Shown here: positions 24,346-37,449 of the stretch, one piece after another
Position numbering within the stretch: position 1 is the stretch's first letter
Layout of the letters: the number at the start of each line of letters is the position of its first letter
DNA from: Gnetum montanum
Lineage: Eukaryota > Streptophyta > Gnetopsida > Gnetales > Gnetaceae
NCBI GenBank assembly: GCA_015680685.1
Contig: MNCI01011912.1
Span: 37,013-101,012, forward strand
Length of the DNA: 64,000 nucleotides
Reading direction: 5' to 3'
The notes under the pieces: model-generated
What the model saw: the letters and a program-made list of their open reading frames with translations, nothing else
Databases searched by the model: none
Told to the model about the DNA's origin: nothing
Position numbers and translations under genes: made by a program

Positions 24346-25129
24346 TACCATCTATTGTTATTTGCCTTATCGTTATCTTATTGATTCTAGTTGTTGACAT
24401 CATTGATGATGTATTGTCTAGTGTTAGCCATTGATTTTTTGAGAGATAGTTTATTGTTTAGAATTTCATGGTTACTATGTTGTAGACATTGAATACTTAT
24501 TATTTTTAAATTCTTATTTGGTTTATATTTTTTAACATTTTAATTTTTTATACATGTTTAATGTTTTACATTTTCATGTATGTCATGAGGCATGTTAATT
24601 AACTTATGTGATTGTGATTAGCTATAAAAGGTAACATTGACTATATACATAGGCTACTAGATTATAAGTGATAATAAATGCTTTGCCAGTTTTAGGCCAT
24701 TGTGATCCATATCTGCTAATTTTAGGCCATGGTGGACCATTCTATTTTCTTAATTTGCCAATTTTAGGCCATAGAAGGCTGTACATTTTTACTAGTTTTA
24801 GACCATGGTGGATCCCACATTCTAAAAGAAAACTTTTTTATCAATTTTTTAAAAAACATTATAAGTTTGTCAAGTTTTAAAGTTTTTGTGGTATTTTATG
24901 GTTTATGTTTTGAAATAAAAAGGCTTGAAAAAGTAAATTGTAATCAAGAGTAAATTTTAGGCTACATGCAAAGTAAAGGTTAAAACAAAGTGAAAACAAA
25001 AGTAAATAAATGGTGCATACAAGAAAATTATTTCAACTAGGCTAAGAAGCTTTTTTAAACAAAACAAGCTATATGGTTATAAGTTCAAGGGTAAACAAAT
25101 TAGGTAAATACATCAATTGCACAAGTGTT
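24346..25129. repeat. Spacer of element C with irregular short tandem copies
   Basis: Non-coding and AT-rich. The phrase GCCA(A/G)TTTTAGGCCATGGTGG recurs in variants near 24685, 24715, 24757 and 24792 (steps of about 30-43 bases). The rest shows A-rich sequence like that at 2300-2600. It separates the protease of C from the 3' end of the antisense gene. Confidence 0.5.
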
Positions 25130-25960
25130 TCATAATCTTTCATACATTAAAAACGGTGTACAACCTACTTTGCACAATCTTGTATTCCTCGTTTCCTTCA
25201 CTCACAATGTTGAAGGGAAGCTCTTCCCATGGTGCATCCATGGGTCCATCATTATTGTCCTTGGCCACTTCTAATATCTTGGGCTTCTTGAGTTTGTGGG
25301 TAACAATAGGAGTTTCTTCTTGAAACTCCACTTTGGACCTTTGTTTAATGTCAATGTTATTGACTGCCAAGGGGGTCGCACCATCATCATGGATGATGAT
25401 TTCACCTCCCTCGTAAGGCAGGTGAACTCCTTGATGGATCAATGAGGAAACTACTCATAACTAAGCTAACCAAGGCCTTCCCAAGATAAGGTTAAACCTT
25501 GGTGTTTCCTTGATCACCAAGAAATTGATCATTGTAGGTAATTGATCCCTTTCCATAGAGTACAAAGAAATTAAGCATTTTATAGCTACATAAGATCTAT
25601 TAAAGGACTTAAGAGTAATTGTTGTAGTATGTTGCATTTGTTCAGTTAGGCCTGGATGTTCTATAATGGTGTAAGGTATTGTGTTTTTTGTTGCTCCATC
25701 ATTAATGTGCAGTCTATGCACCTTGTATTATCCTACCTTGATGGTCATAAAAAGGGAAGCCTTAGTTGTCTCACCATCTTGGGTATTGGTTTTCACTTTG
25801 CTATCACAAGACACTAGTGTTGTATACCTTGTTTCTACCTTTGTTGAAGGAGGTACCATCACTATGTGAATGGACTCTACACTGGAGGGGATGTCCTTAC
25901 TAACAAGAATAGAAGTAAACATATTGACTAATGCTTTACAATGTGTAACAAAAGTCATAA
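25130..25960 (-). pseudogene. Aspartic protease of element C
   Basis: Minus strand. Frames in order: ALVNMFTSILVSKDIPSSVE, RLHINDGATKNTIPYTIIEH (active site, D-S-G reduced to DGA), FLVIKETPRFNLILGRPWLA, HQGVHLPYEGGEIIIHDDGA and ELPFNIVSEGNEEYKIVQSR. The LGRPWLA then LIHQG-type order is typical of Tat/Ogre-like elements. Downstream of it on this strand one expects RT, but the antisense gene module comes first and RT is only found at 2.2 kb. Confidence 0.8.
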
Positions 25961-25999
25961 CAAGGTTATAGAGGCTAAGCGAAGTGTTCTTTTATTTTA

Positions 26000-28119
26000 G
26001 CAATTGTTTGACCTATCCCATTGCATTGAGGAAGTCTTTATTATTGGTTGTAGGCTTCTTATTCTTAGGGTTCTTGAATTCCTCCATGCATTCCAAGATG
26101 TGAACTTCATGCTATAGTTGTTTCTTGGCTTCATTTCCCTTTCCCTATGGTGTGGGGTGCTCCTATTATTAACTAGTAGATGTGTCTTAAGCATTAGAAC
26201 TCATTGAAACAGATGATATGAGAGTGGGCTTCAGCAAGCCCACTTCCTTTCATGCATTGGGATATTTGTTATTGTTGTTATTTGGATTTAGCAAAGGCTT
26301 CTTACACTATTTACTTGGGGATTTTTTATTGTTATTAGTTGATTACAAAGAAGCCATTGTGTTGGCCACTATGGGAGGATACTTATCAATTAGTGGAGTG
26401 GGTTTGGTTTTGGTTTCAGTAGGATAGAACACCCTAATCACAAAAGTATCCTTGGAAGACATCAATGATGGGACCCTTACAAAAAAAGAATTCCTTGAGC
26501 TAGTTGAAGCTGAAGGAAACCTATTGTTGTAAGGGAACACCTATATCATGAATAGATCCCACATGGGTCTAGAATGGCTGGTCACATTGAACATGGCAAT
26601 AGTGTAAGGATTTTTGTTGGTGTTCAATGGGTTCTTGTAATCTGCATGGATTGATTTTATGGTTTAAATAGATTTGAAGCATCAAGGATCAATTCATCCT
26701 TTTCTACCATCTTCTACAATTCATCCTTTAGCACTAAGTAAAAGTTTGTGTCATGACCGAGAAACTGATGGTAGTGGAAAAAATGAACAAGTTTGAAGTA
26801 TTTCGATACCAGGGGATCATCCTTGGTTGTAAGTGTAGGAATTTTGGCTATCTCACATAGCCCATCATGTCTTTTATGGACATTTTTAGTCATCTACTTG
26901 TATTGTATTCTCCCACTCTTCAATAATTGATTAAGAAGTTCTAATGGTTTTAATGGTAATCTAGTATACTTCAACTAGTCTTTTTGTTTGAAGTTTGACC
27001 TCATGATGGTTGATGTAGAGGCCCCAAAAGTTTAAGGTTGGTAATTATGAAAAATTACCTTAGGTTGATTAGTTTTAGACCCCTATGTAGTTATTTTGTT
27101 ATCTTTGACCATTGTGGCCACAGTTGTGTTGTTTTGCCTTCCCTTATCCTTATCTTTCTATGTATGCTAGTTCTTAAATGCCACATAGGTAGGGTGATGG
27201 CTACCCTCAATTGTGTTCTCTATGTTCTTCATTTGGAAAAAGGCTTGGCTTAGTGACAATGGATCTAGGTAATACAATTTTGACTTCAGAAGGTGATTTA
27301 CCATCCATTTTGAAGATATCTAGAAGATGTGTTTCACCTATCAATTGTGAAATCTTGTTAAGAAGATCATTCCATCAGTGTATGAATTTTTCATTAGCTC
27401 AAGGGGTCCCTTCTTGACCTTCATCAATTGATCAATAGTTGCTTCAGGTTTCAAGTTGTACTTGAAATGGTTAACAAACTATGAAATTAAGTCTTCCAAT
27501 GAGGATATAGATCCTTTTGGCAATGCATGGTACCAATCCAAGGCTTCTTCCATTAGGTACATTAGGAATATCTGCATGATTGTATGTAGCTAGGTTTATA
27601 GTAATAGGCATTCGAAATGAAAAGTTATGAGATGGACATTAGGATAGCCCTCACCATTATAATTAGTGAATTGGAAAATGGGGATGCCTAGTTGAAGAGT
27701 TATTAGCGGGACAACAAGACTAATGGAATTATCTTGGTAGAAGTCCATTATTTGGACTATCTAGCTTGTAGAAACTTTGAGCTTTTGTAACTCTTCTATC
27801 AAGTCTTGGATCATTTGGAATGCTTGATCTAGTCCCTGGGGCATTTTGGTGGGTTTTTGTACTTGCAAAAATAGTTGAAGAGTTAGATGAAAGGACTATG
27901 ACCTTCCAATAGGCTATGATATTGGAAGGAGAGGCTAAGTTATGATGGTCATGGATGGGCTAAATAAGGAAAAGGATATCTGTGCCAAAACTTGAGGCAC
28001 AAAGGGGAAAAATGGTATTTGTTTTCCTTTGATTATTTGTAGTCTCATCATAAGGCCCACTAGTATAGAAAAGGATTGGTCATGTTGATGGGAAAAATGG
28101 TGGACTTCCTAGAAGACAT
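26000..28119 (-). pseudogene. gag of element C
   Basis: Minus strand, probable start ATG at 28119 (MSSRKSTIFPIN). The capsid part, about 27840-27400, reads LDQAFQMIQDLIEELQKLK, LQLGIPIFQFTNYNGEGYPN, MQIFLMYLMEEALDWYHALP, KGSISSLEDLIS, FVNHFKYNLKPEATIDQLMK and VKKGPLELMKN. At 26790-26690 HYHQFLGHDTNFYLVLKDEL is the Tat-type zinc-finger region (usual form H/C..H..LGHDTEDC..LKD), with its cysteines lost. Many stops. Confidence 0.8.
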
Positions 28120-30150
28120 TGTCAAAAAATTTTATTTTGACCTTTTACTATTTTTTATAAAAATTTTAGTAAGTTGGGATTACCAATGATGCAGTTAACT
28201 ATAAATGAAAAATGTGATTTAAAGTGTTATTGTAGTACAAATTAGTGTATACTATGCTAAGAAAATGGTGTTAAGATTTTAATGTTGATAATACCAACTA
28301 TGCTAGTGTTTCTAGTCATATCTATGTTGAAGGATGCTCAATAGATCATAGTATTTTCCAATTAACTACACTACAGTAGATGGTGAAAAATGGGTTTTCA
28401 CTTGGGAAAACCAAATTGGAAATTTTTTCATCCAAGGATGCACATTGTTTTTGAAATTTTGGTTTTCTCTCAAAAGTATGCTACAGTCCTAATAATGACT
28501 ATGTTGGCTTCTCACTACATAATTTCATACCAAATGTGTTGGATTTAAAAATGGCCTACATTGGTTTCAAGTTCCAAATCCAAGTTTCATAAAGGTAAAA
28601 ATTACTAGTGTTTCTATTGACTACATTGGGTTCCACAAAATCCAACAGCTGCTATGAAAATGTAATGAAAACCGAATCATCAATCACAACTACATTGGAT
28701 GTATTGAATGGGAATTGGACTGCCAACGCTAGTTTTGGTTGTAAAACTTGTAGTTTCAAATTTTAGAAGGAAAAAAAATTGATTTTGAAAAGTGGCTGAA
28801 AATATTTTGTAAAGGATTTGCATAGGTTTTCAAAATGTTAAAAATAAGTTCTGAACAAGTTAGAACAAGTCTTCATTTCTAAGAATTTTGGCTGAGGGAA
28901 TCCTTCTAACACTAGAAACTAACATGCCTAAAAAATTCAACCACTAGAAAATCCAAAATCCTAGGCTACAATAGCCTAACCTTGAATCCCAAGGGCCTCC
29001 AAAAAATAGGATCCAAGGTGCCCTAGATAGTCTTGTTGATAACACAAGGACTTACAAAGTGTAAACAAGAAAATAAAATTGTAGATTTAAATAAAAATTA
29101 AATAAGATAGAAATTAAACTTGAAATAAATTTTTACTATGAATGAATTAAAAACTTTATTAAATGATAGTAAAAGTTCAAAGAGTATAAATGGTGTGCTA
29201 AGATGCACAAGAAGTTGGCTTGGATGAAACTTAAAGCCTATTGGAGCTCGTAGGTTGTGTTCTACAATCAATCTCCATGGCTTACCATAGATGCCAAATG
29301 GAATTCAAGTGCTCAAGGTTGTAAAACAAGGCTATGGATTGCACGAATGCTCATTTTAGATTGCTCAAAATTATTGAAGTGTGGAACCAAAATGCTTTTT
29401 GGGATTTCCAAAAAATTGTTTAAAACCTCAATATGATGTTCAAGTTTGGGTTTTATAGGCTTTAGGTTTATGATTTAATGCTACAAACTACTTCCATGAT
29501 TGCTGATAGATTGATGTTGGTTGCAAGTATAACGACTATGATTTCCAACATAGTCGAGCATTTCTAGTAATGTTTGATGCACCAAGGCCATCACGACCCA
29601 TCAAAATACTAAAAATGGTAAATGAACTTTTGTGACTATGATGGTCTTCACCTTGACTACACTGGCCTTGGAGGACTACATTGGGATCTATTGAAATCTA
29701 TTGAAATCATGGTGACTACGCTGGCCAAACTGCATCTACTGAAAATCCATGATGACTACATTGGCCATGTTACCACCATCAAAAAAATGTTATGACTATG
29801 TTGGCCATTTCTAGGAAAGTTAAAAAGCCAACCACACCAACATTGGGCTTGTAGCTAAGTTGGGCTTTGTGGTAACTAAGTTGGAAGTTGTTGTTGGAAA
29901 GTGAAAACCCAACACCATCTATGTTGGGGGTGGGTGTTGGGTAGATAGTTTTAGTGTAGTTGAGCCTTTAACTCTACAAAAATCCATGAAAATACCAAAT
30001 TTGGTTGTCCTCAAGGAATTTTTAGTCTTCCCAAGCCCATATAGAGATATAATAAGACTTTTTCCACTTTGAAAGTGAGGCAATAGCAACTTATAAGGCA
30101 TTTTTTAGCTTGAACAAGTTAAAGTATGAAATATTGCAGCTCATGAGCTA
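28120..30150 (-). repeat. Probable 5' region or LTR of element C, with motif copies
   Basis: No coding frame is recognised. Short copies of the satellite motif recur: GACTATGTTGGC (28496), GACTACATTGGG (28620), GACTATGATTTCC and ACATAGTCGAG (29530), GACTACACTGGCC (29654), GACTACGCTGGCC (29712), GACTACATTGGCC (29754), GACTATGTTGGCC (29794). It lies just 5' of gag of C on the minus strand, so it is probably 5' UTR and LTR. No terminal ends or primer site were found; the border with element G is somewhere near 29.9-30.16 kb. Confidence 0.4.
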
Positions 30151-30167
30151 CCAATCTTACATTTACA

Positions 30168-31400
30168 ATGAAATCTTACCTCAAGTCAGGTGGTGAAGGT
30201 TATAGACTACAACATGGGTTTTCTTGGTGGTGCTTCAACCTTATTAGCCTTTTGAATTCACATATTAAAGTTTCTGAGGGAGTTTTCTTGTCAAATTTCA
30301 CTAAGTACAGTGGAAAATCTGATTTGGCCAACCATTTAATTATGCTTCCATGATGAATTTATGCTACTAGCCAACTATTCCCACACTATCTTTAGAAGAT
30401 TTTTCAACTCTTTAACTATAAAATAACTTTAATGATATAGATCCCTTTCCCATGAATCCACTATTTCTTTAGAATAACTCTTCACCATCGTCATAGAGAG
30501 GTTCAAGTATAATATGACTAAGGATGGTACTTTGTAGAAGCTCCTACTAATCAAATAGATACATAACAAGTTGATCTCCAAATTCATCTCTAGATGAATG
30601 TCAACTATCATGAAGCTTACACACCTATTCCCTGATGAGCAATTGCTAGAGAATTTTGAAGGGACTATGAATAACTACATTAGAGGAAAGTTAATTTATC
30701 CTAGGCCCCTTAACCTCCATAATGTCATAATTTCTACCAAGCATATTTAGGAGCTTTCAATCCAATGTAATGGTTCAAGGTAGATCAATTTCCAAAATAA
30801 AGATAACAAAGTAGCATATAAATAAAAATATTTTCAAAACACTAGGTAAGAAGTGACATCATTAAATTAATCTCAAGCTACCTCATCATCAAATAATGGG
30901 GAAATTTAGTGAAAACAAGAGGCTGAATCCAAAGAGCAATGGTGATAGAAAAAATTCATTTAATTATGGATAAAAAAGGCTATCTAAAGACATCCAGGAA
31001 TCATAAGTTTCTAATGGCATACATGCACTTGTACAACATGTTACTTGAGGAAGAACATATCAATTCAAAACAAGTCTCAAAATATAAAAGAGAAATCTTA
31101 AAAAGGCTTCAATCCCTAGCCATTAATCCTTCACAATGAGTGGAAGAAGATCCACCTCTCCCAAAGTGATATAATTCTTATAAATTTTGTTATAATTGTG
31201 ATGTTATAGGTCATGAAAATAATGATTGCAACACACTCAAATATGAAATTTAAGCTTTCATTAAGAAGGATGAAATAATTTTCAACATACCAATGTAATC
31301 AAGCAATCAAAATATGCAAATCATTAGGGATCCACTAAATGCTCATTCAACAAAGATATTTACATACAACTTAGAGAATAAATCATCCCAGGACCCCTTT
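30168..31400 (+). pseudogene. gag of element G
   Basis: Plus strand. FLSNFTKYSGKSDLANHL near 30280 is the start of the capsid region; then MTKDGTL-KLLLIK-IHNKL (dashes are stops), HLFPDEQLLENFEGTMNNYI, RGKLIYPRPLNLHNVIISTK and ELSIQCNGSR around 30500-30780. A CCHC zinc knuckle, CYNCDVIGHENNDC, is intact near 31186-31230 (C-x2-C-x4-H-x4-C). Several stops break it. Tat-like gypsy gag that would package element RNA. Confidence 0.75.
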
Positions 31401-31949
31401 CATAATTCAAATTAAACCTCTACAAGATGCTTTCTATTCAACCTCTCAATCAAATCCATTAAGGTCAAAGAAGCCTTTTATCATCAACCTCCCTTGAAAT
31501 GATGTTAACTCTTCCTCTTGTCAAAATGTATGTAGAGCTTTTCTAGTTGTCAATAATATGTCTTATTATGATGAAAACTCTACATGTTCAAATCCCAATT
31601 TTTCTTATCCTCCATCTCCTTTAAGAACTATCTTCCCTTACTAATATCATCTAGACCTATTGGCTATCCTCTTTTCTTTTCTTATGCAATTCCTCTTCCA
31701 TCACATTCATTCTCCCCATCTAAGTTCCAAGAGCATCCTTTACTTTCCACTCCAACATTACTAATTAGAATCCTAACACATGAAAAATTAGGTCAAACAT
31801 GATAAACACAAAGAGACTAAGTAAGTCTTAAATCACCCTAGTTAAAACAAAAGAAACATCTCCTTTCAAAGTTAAGTTGGTATGACTCCTTTCTTTCCCA
31901 TTGTTATACTAACTTGTGCTAAATTAAACTCTATTTTCACTTTATTTAG

Positions 31950-32720
31950 AATCAAGGAGATAATACCTAGGAGTACAACCTTACACTAAATCATAGCTAC
32001 AATGTAATCAAAGGGAACTAATTTTCCTTATTTAATTTAATTTCAAACTCTAAGAAGCACTACTTAGCTTTAGAGAAGCTTCTCAAATCAATCATTGTGC
32101 CTACAAACATCTAGCCTCATGTTCAAGTGATTTCATCTATGCATAAATCTCTAAAGTATGAGGTAGCTTGCTTTGTTATTAAAGGAGAAAATATCAAGAA
32201 TTATCCTATCATGTGTATCATATGCCAACTTCCTCTCTCCATCATAATATAAGTAGAAGACAACATGTTCCTACCTTTGGTTCATATTTATAATGGAGAT
32301 AGAACCAACATCATTTCATGGTCCATCATTGAGCATCTTAGAATTGAAAAATAGATAATATATTATAGCTATAACTCTTCTTTAATCTTGTTTAGTTGTA
32401 CTAGAGTTAATATCTTAGGAGCGATAAAGTTACCTTTTTTCAGTAGGAAGTTGCATTGTATCTAAGCTAGTTTTGTGGTTATAAAAAACTCATCAAATAT
32501 AAATGCTATATTAAGAAAGTCTTAGCCTATCAATGAACTATATCTTCTCCTTTACATTAGTAAATTCATTTCTATTACAAGGATAAAGTGTTAGTGATTC
32601 ATGAAGATCCTGAGGTCCTTGCTATTTCATATCTCAATGTTGTAAAAGAATCTAGTGTAGGATCCTAACATGCACTGCTAGGATAAGCCTCTACTAAATC
32701 AAAAATCAAATATCCTAAAA
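31950..32720 (+). pseudogene. Aspartic protease of element G
   Basis: Plus strand. HKSLKYEVACFVIKG, then MFLPLVHIYNGDRTNIISWS with IIEHL (active-site region, usual form LIDNGSALNICPLSTL), SSLILFSCTRVNILGAIKLP, FVVIKNSSNINAIL and KVLVIHEDPEVLAIS. The order is that of Tat/Ogre-type protease and the linker after it. Sequence 31400-31950 is the gag-protease linker with only fragments. No RT follows; the antisense gene begins at 33.3 kb. Confidence 0.7.
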
Positions 32721-33299
32721 CTATCATTCCTTTTTCTTCTATCATGTATTAGTTTGTAGAATTATGATTTGATGAATTGAACATAGTGAAATCAATCAAA
32801 AGAATAAAGATTCCTACCAGAATAGCTATTACCTAAGCATATCCTCCATAATAATCCTATCTCAATCTTCATTTTCTTCATTAACATTTTTTCTAGAATT
32901 CTCATGTTCTTTGCATTTATTCTTAGTTACTATGCTATTTATTTTAATCTATATGTTTCTAATATTTGATAGTATCACATATGTACTAAGTGTATATCTT
33001 TTAGATTTATGTTTATTTTATTTACTAAGTGTAGATCTTTTAGATTTATGTTTATTTTTTATCATTCATTTTCTTTTATGCATTATAAAAAATTAAAAAC
33101 CACTATAAATATATAAAACTTAGAAAGCTATATAAAAATAAAAATTTTTATGGAAAACTATAAACATAAGAAAACAACAAAAATCATAAAAAAAATAAAA
33201 TATGAAAATCCATAAAGAATAATTGTCCATGTACCATAGCAAAATGTCCATACAACATCTATCATCGTACAACAATCCATGACATCCTAGAATAAGATA
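32721..33299. other. AT-rich spacer of element G
   Basis: No gene is seen. It contains a direct repeat of about 37 bases (near 32985 and 33022, with the phrase TAGATCTTTTAGATTTATG) and then an A-rich tract to 33220. Confidence 0.4.
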
Positions 33300-36200
33300 T
33301 GAAAGTCTAAAAAAAGGTTCATCTCAACCTAACATATAGCTCAGTCCATCCTATCGACTTAGAGACTTATCATGGGAAGGACAAATCTTTTCCACAACTT
33401 CTACATCTTCTACATTCTTTTCCCTACTATCAAATCTTTGTAGAGTGTTCATACCTATAAAAGAAAAATAAAATATAATAATAAAAAAATGCACAAAAAT
33501 ACTAACATAAATAAAACATAAAATTATAAAATACTAAGAATAATAAAAACTAATAAATATAACTAACAAACAATTTTCTTAGTTGTAGTCCTACCACTAT
33601 TATGAGCATCACATCCATCATCTTCTACCTTAAAGGCCTCATATTTGAACACATTAACTAATTGCTCAATGATCTCCTTTGATGATAGGAATGAGAAGAC
33701 CAAATCTTCTATCTATACATCTAGTACATTTGGTAAGGAAGAATCATCTATACTAGATTCACTCATCATCTTCCTATTTTTTTCTCCCATGATGGATCTT
33801 TGAGCCTATGCTTCTATCATCTTCCTCTTTACATTTACACATCCTTTGAATGGTTTCAAAGCATCACTCATGCTCATCATCGTAATTAGCATATCTCTTA
33901 CTTTTTCTACTACTTCTCCTTCCTAATTCATTTTTTAATAATAAAATTATGTTTCCTGTAAAACAACTTATTCCTCCTCTATTATTTTCCATAATGCTCT
34001 TAGGGAGAACAACTCTCCCTCAACTTGCAATTCAAATTCTCCATGGTTAACAGATTGCACTATTTGATAGTATGATTAACCACCATAGAATCCAAAGAAT
34101 TCTTTGAATGTTAATAAGAGGAATATTTAGTATTATGAAAAATCATTATGCTATCATGAAGATTAAACTCTAGAGTCTCCAACTCATCCTCTAACTTCTT
34201 AATCTTGAAGGCCATTTTTTCCACTTCTTTCTTTGTCGTTAAAAAGTCATTGTTAGATCCATTAGTGCATTTTATTATTTCACTATAAGATAGGCCATGT
34301 TTGCTTCATATTGGGCTATGGAATTCATCCTCTCTTTCATCTCTGGTCAATCATATAAGAGATACCATAAACCAAGATCTACAATGGAAATCTTTCTTCA
34401 ATCTACTTTAATCTAGACATCTACCAAAATGCCTAACTATTATTTTTCTAACCTACAAGAAAACTAAGTAATTATAATTACTAACATAAACATAAGAAAA
34501 AATTATAAAAAAAAATTATATTAACAAACTCATTAGTATTAGAGATAGCCTTTACCTTCTTCATGAGCCCATCAACCATGTCATGTACTAACTAATCCTT
34601 ATTAATGTGCTCCCAAAACAAACTTAAAAGATATATGCATATAAACATAATAAATGAATAATAAACCAAAAATAAAAACAAACTTAACCATGAAATATAA
34701 TATAAAAATAAAAAATAAAACATTATCTTGCCATGATAGAATGGTTACTTTCAATTCAATTTCTTCTCTAGTCATTTTCTTCTATCTTGATTTGCTACTT
34801 TCTCCTACTAGGATGGTAGCCCAACAATTCCAAAAAGATAGGGCATCCTTTCTATATCAGTATAATCCAATTCATGATTTTCAAAGCAATTAATTTTTTA
34901 TTCCAACAATACATATCACATGGTTAAAATATAAAACATCCCAAGCCTTGTCTCCATCTCATAAATCAATTATCAATTCTTCCCAAAACAACTCTTTTAC
35001 CAAGACATTATTCTTTACTTTTTCTATTACTTCTATTACTTCCCTCTTCTTTGTCTCAAATTACTTCTAGGTCTATTGTTCTTCTTCTTCTTTTTTCTTT
35101 TTTTTTCAGCCTCCTCTTGCATTATCTTCTATTCTTCTTTCTTTTTTCTTCTTTCCTCTACTACTTTGTCTAATGCTTCTCTTTTTGTTCTCTTCTTTAC
35201 TTTTACTTCAACTATTAATTATCAAAAAATAAACATAATTAAGAAACATAATAAAAACATACAATAAAATAAATTATAATAATAATGATAGTAAAACACC
35301 AAAATATAAGCCTTTTCTAACTTTCCCAATCTCTCAATGGCCTTAGGTACCTCCAATTCTAACTCCTCCTCTAAATCATAAGTATTCATAGTCTTAATCA
35401 CATTATCTCTCATCTTCTTTGTTGTTTATTCCTCTTCTTGGATACCCAAGGCACACTCTCTAATCACCTATCTTCTTAGTACAAGATTTCCAAAAGCTAA
35501 ATGCTAGGTAGACAAAGCTACACTATCAAGGATAGAAGATTTGATCACATATTTCTACAATGATGTTGCTACCTCCATAGGACCATCAAGTGCTAGAGGG
35601 AAGATCAACATAATGTTAGCTACATGCTAGTACATGGAATAAGGGACATCCTTTTCATTTATCTCCTTCCCCTTCTTAGGATCGCTACAAGCCAAAAACT
35701 CCATAATGTAACATAGTATTCCATAATAGAAAATCAAATTTATAGAGTTACTAGATCTTTCATCATCCATAATATTGATGCTAGTCAACTCACTAAATAC
35801 CTTTGTATCTAAGTAACTTGCACAGTTTTAGTAAGTTTCATGGACCATATCATTATAAATCATTGAAAGTCACATGAAATAAGTAGTCATACTCTATATA
35901 ATCTTGCCACAAAATATCATCTCCATGAACATGTGATATATCTGAATCAAGTCATGGTTTCCATACTTAAAAATGTTGTGAGTCTTATCACCATATTCAA
36001 CCCAGTTAATAATCACCTCTTCATCAATGCTAGACATCTTTCCAATTTTCTCCACTATGAGGCCCACATTATAGAAATTAAGCTAGTGTCTTAATAAGGC
36101 CTAGTTCCAAGACAATATTACCTCTCTGCCTTGAACCTAAAACACAAATAATTTCTACTAGCTTAAATAACACTACATCATAGTAATTACACTCATGAGA

Positions 36201-37380
36201 GAAATGTTTGGAGACCATAATCTAAAGAGAGGAATGAGCCCTACACACTCTAGGATACTAAGGTACTTTCCTCCATTCTCACTTATTATTCATGCATGAT
36301 CAATAGAAGTGTTGTGAATATTAGCTTGTAATTTCTCTCCTTTACATTTTAAATCTAAATGTATACCATCTCTAAGGTATTGATCTTATTGGAAAGAGCA
36401 AAGTATAGGTTATTAAAGCCTTAGCATGCATCTATAAGCACAAAACCAAAACAAAATATGGAAAAAATAGATTTAACTACTAAAAAAGAATTATAAAATC
36501 AATACCACATTACCCAACATACCTTTGGGTAATAATCAGATGTGGGATCCTCTAAATCACTTCTTCCTTAAGCCCAAATATAGTCTCTCATGAAGATCAT
36601 GTATCAAATTTACTTGTAGGATTGCATCATATCATCAGTACTTTTGGGCCTTGTCTATCTAATCAATAAAATTGGAAAAACATTGCAAGATCCTAGTTCT
36701 CCTCATTAACATGCACTCTAACATATTCAAGTGTAAATCCACTTGATTAGGATATTTAAATATATGAGCACATAAGATAACAAATTACATCCAACAGCTA
36801 TGCAAATCATAAATAAGGCTCAAAATTTATTAAACTTAGCATACATCTAAAAATTTATCCCAACATACATAGAAATTAGCATGCAAGTATATTCTATGCT
36901 AAATACACTCTAAATGCACCAAGGATCCAATAGTAGTGTAGTGTTCACATTTAACCACTTGTAGGGGTGTTCTTTTCATAATTAATCTAACTTCTTCCAT
37001 TTAATCTCTCTGGTCTTATCATTTTCATTCACTATTGTATCCACATCTATGATCTTTTGGATTACAAAATCCAATAACCTCATAAAAAAATACCATGATA
37101 AATCATCTTTAGAAAATGTAAGACTATTGGTAGGAATAACAAGATTCACATGAGCACATGGAAGTGCTCTATGTAAAACTTCAAGAAGTATCTAGCCTTT
37201 GAACAAGCCAAAATCTATGTAGGCTATATGATTAATCATTGATTATGGAAGAGCTTTCACTCTTCTAGGCTTTATGACAATAGAAAAACCCATGTCATAG
37301 ATCAAAAAATACATGGGATCGATCACCAAAAGCCTATGAGTCATTCCATCACTACACAATAACATAGCAAATCAAAAAGT
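33300..37380 (-). pseudogene. Antisense multi-exon gene carried by element G
   Basis: Unrecognised gene opposite to gag and protease of G. Readable exons from 5' to 3': about 37340-36905 (LLVIDPMYFLIYDMGFSIVI, PRRVKALP, LLEVLHRALPCAHVNLVIPT, DDLSWYFFMRLLDFVIQKII); about 36760-36525 ending at donor CCAAAG/GTATGTTGG; an exon after TGCTTATAG near 36437 (NNLYFALSNKINTLE); about 36125-35305, some 270 codons in one frame (IVEKIGKMSSIDEEVIINWV, DDERSSNSINLIFYYGILCY, DPKKGKEINEKDVPYSMY, LEEELELEVPKAIERLGKLE); about 35218-34950, lysine/glutamate-rich (EEAEKKRKKKKKNN); about 34615-34548 ending AAG/GTAAAGG; 34460-33600, coiled coil (KKEVEKMAFKIKKLEDELET). Introns are short and AT-rich. Stops are mostly TAG/TAA at likely CAG, CAA or TGG. 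Layout resembles the antisense genes of C and D. Function unknown. Confidence 0.65.
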
Positions 37381-37449
37381 TAGCATCCATGAGATGAGGC
37401 AATAGGTATAAATGAATGAGACATATACAAAATGATAATTAAACATTAA

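Noticed and set aside
34654-35267. Plus-strand frames rich in F, S and L that resemble membrane proteins
   Set aside because: They are the complement of lysine/glutamate-rich exons and AT-rich introns of the antisense gene of G.
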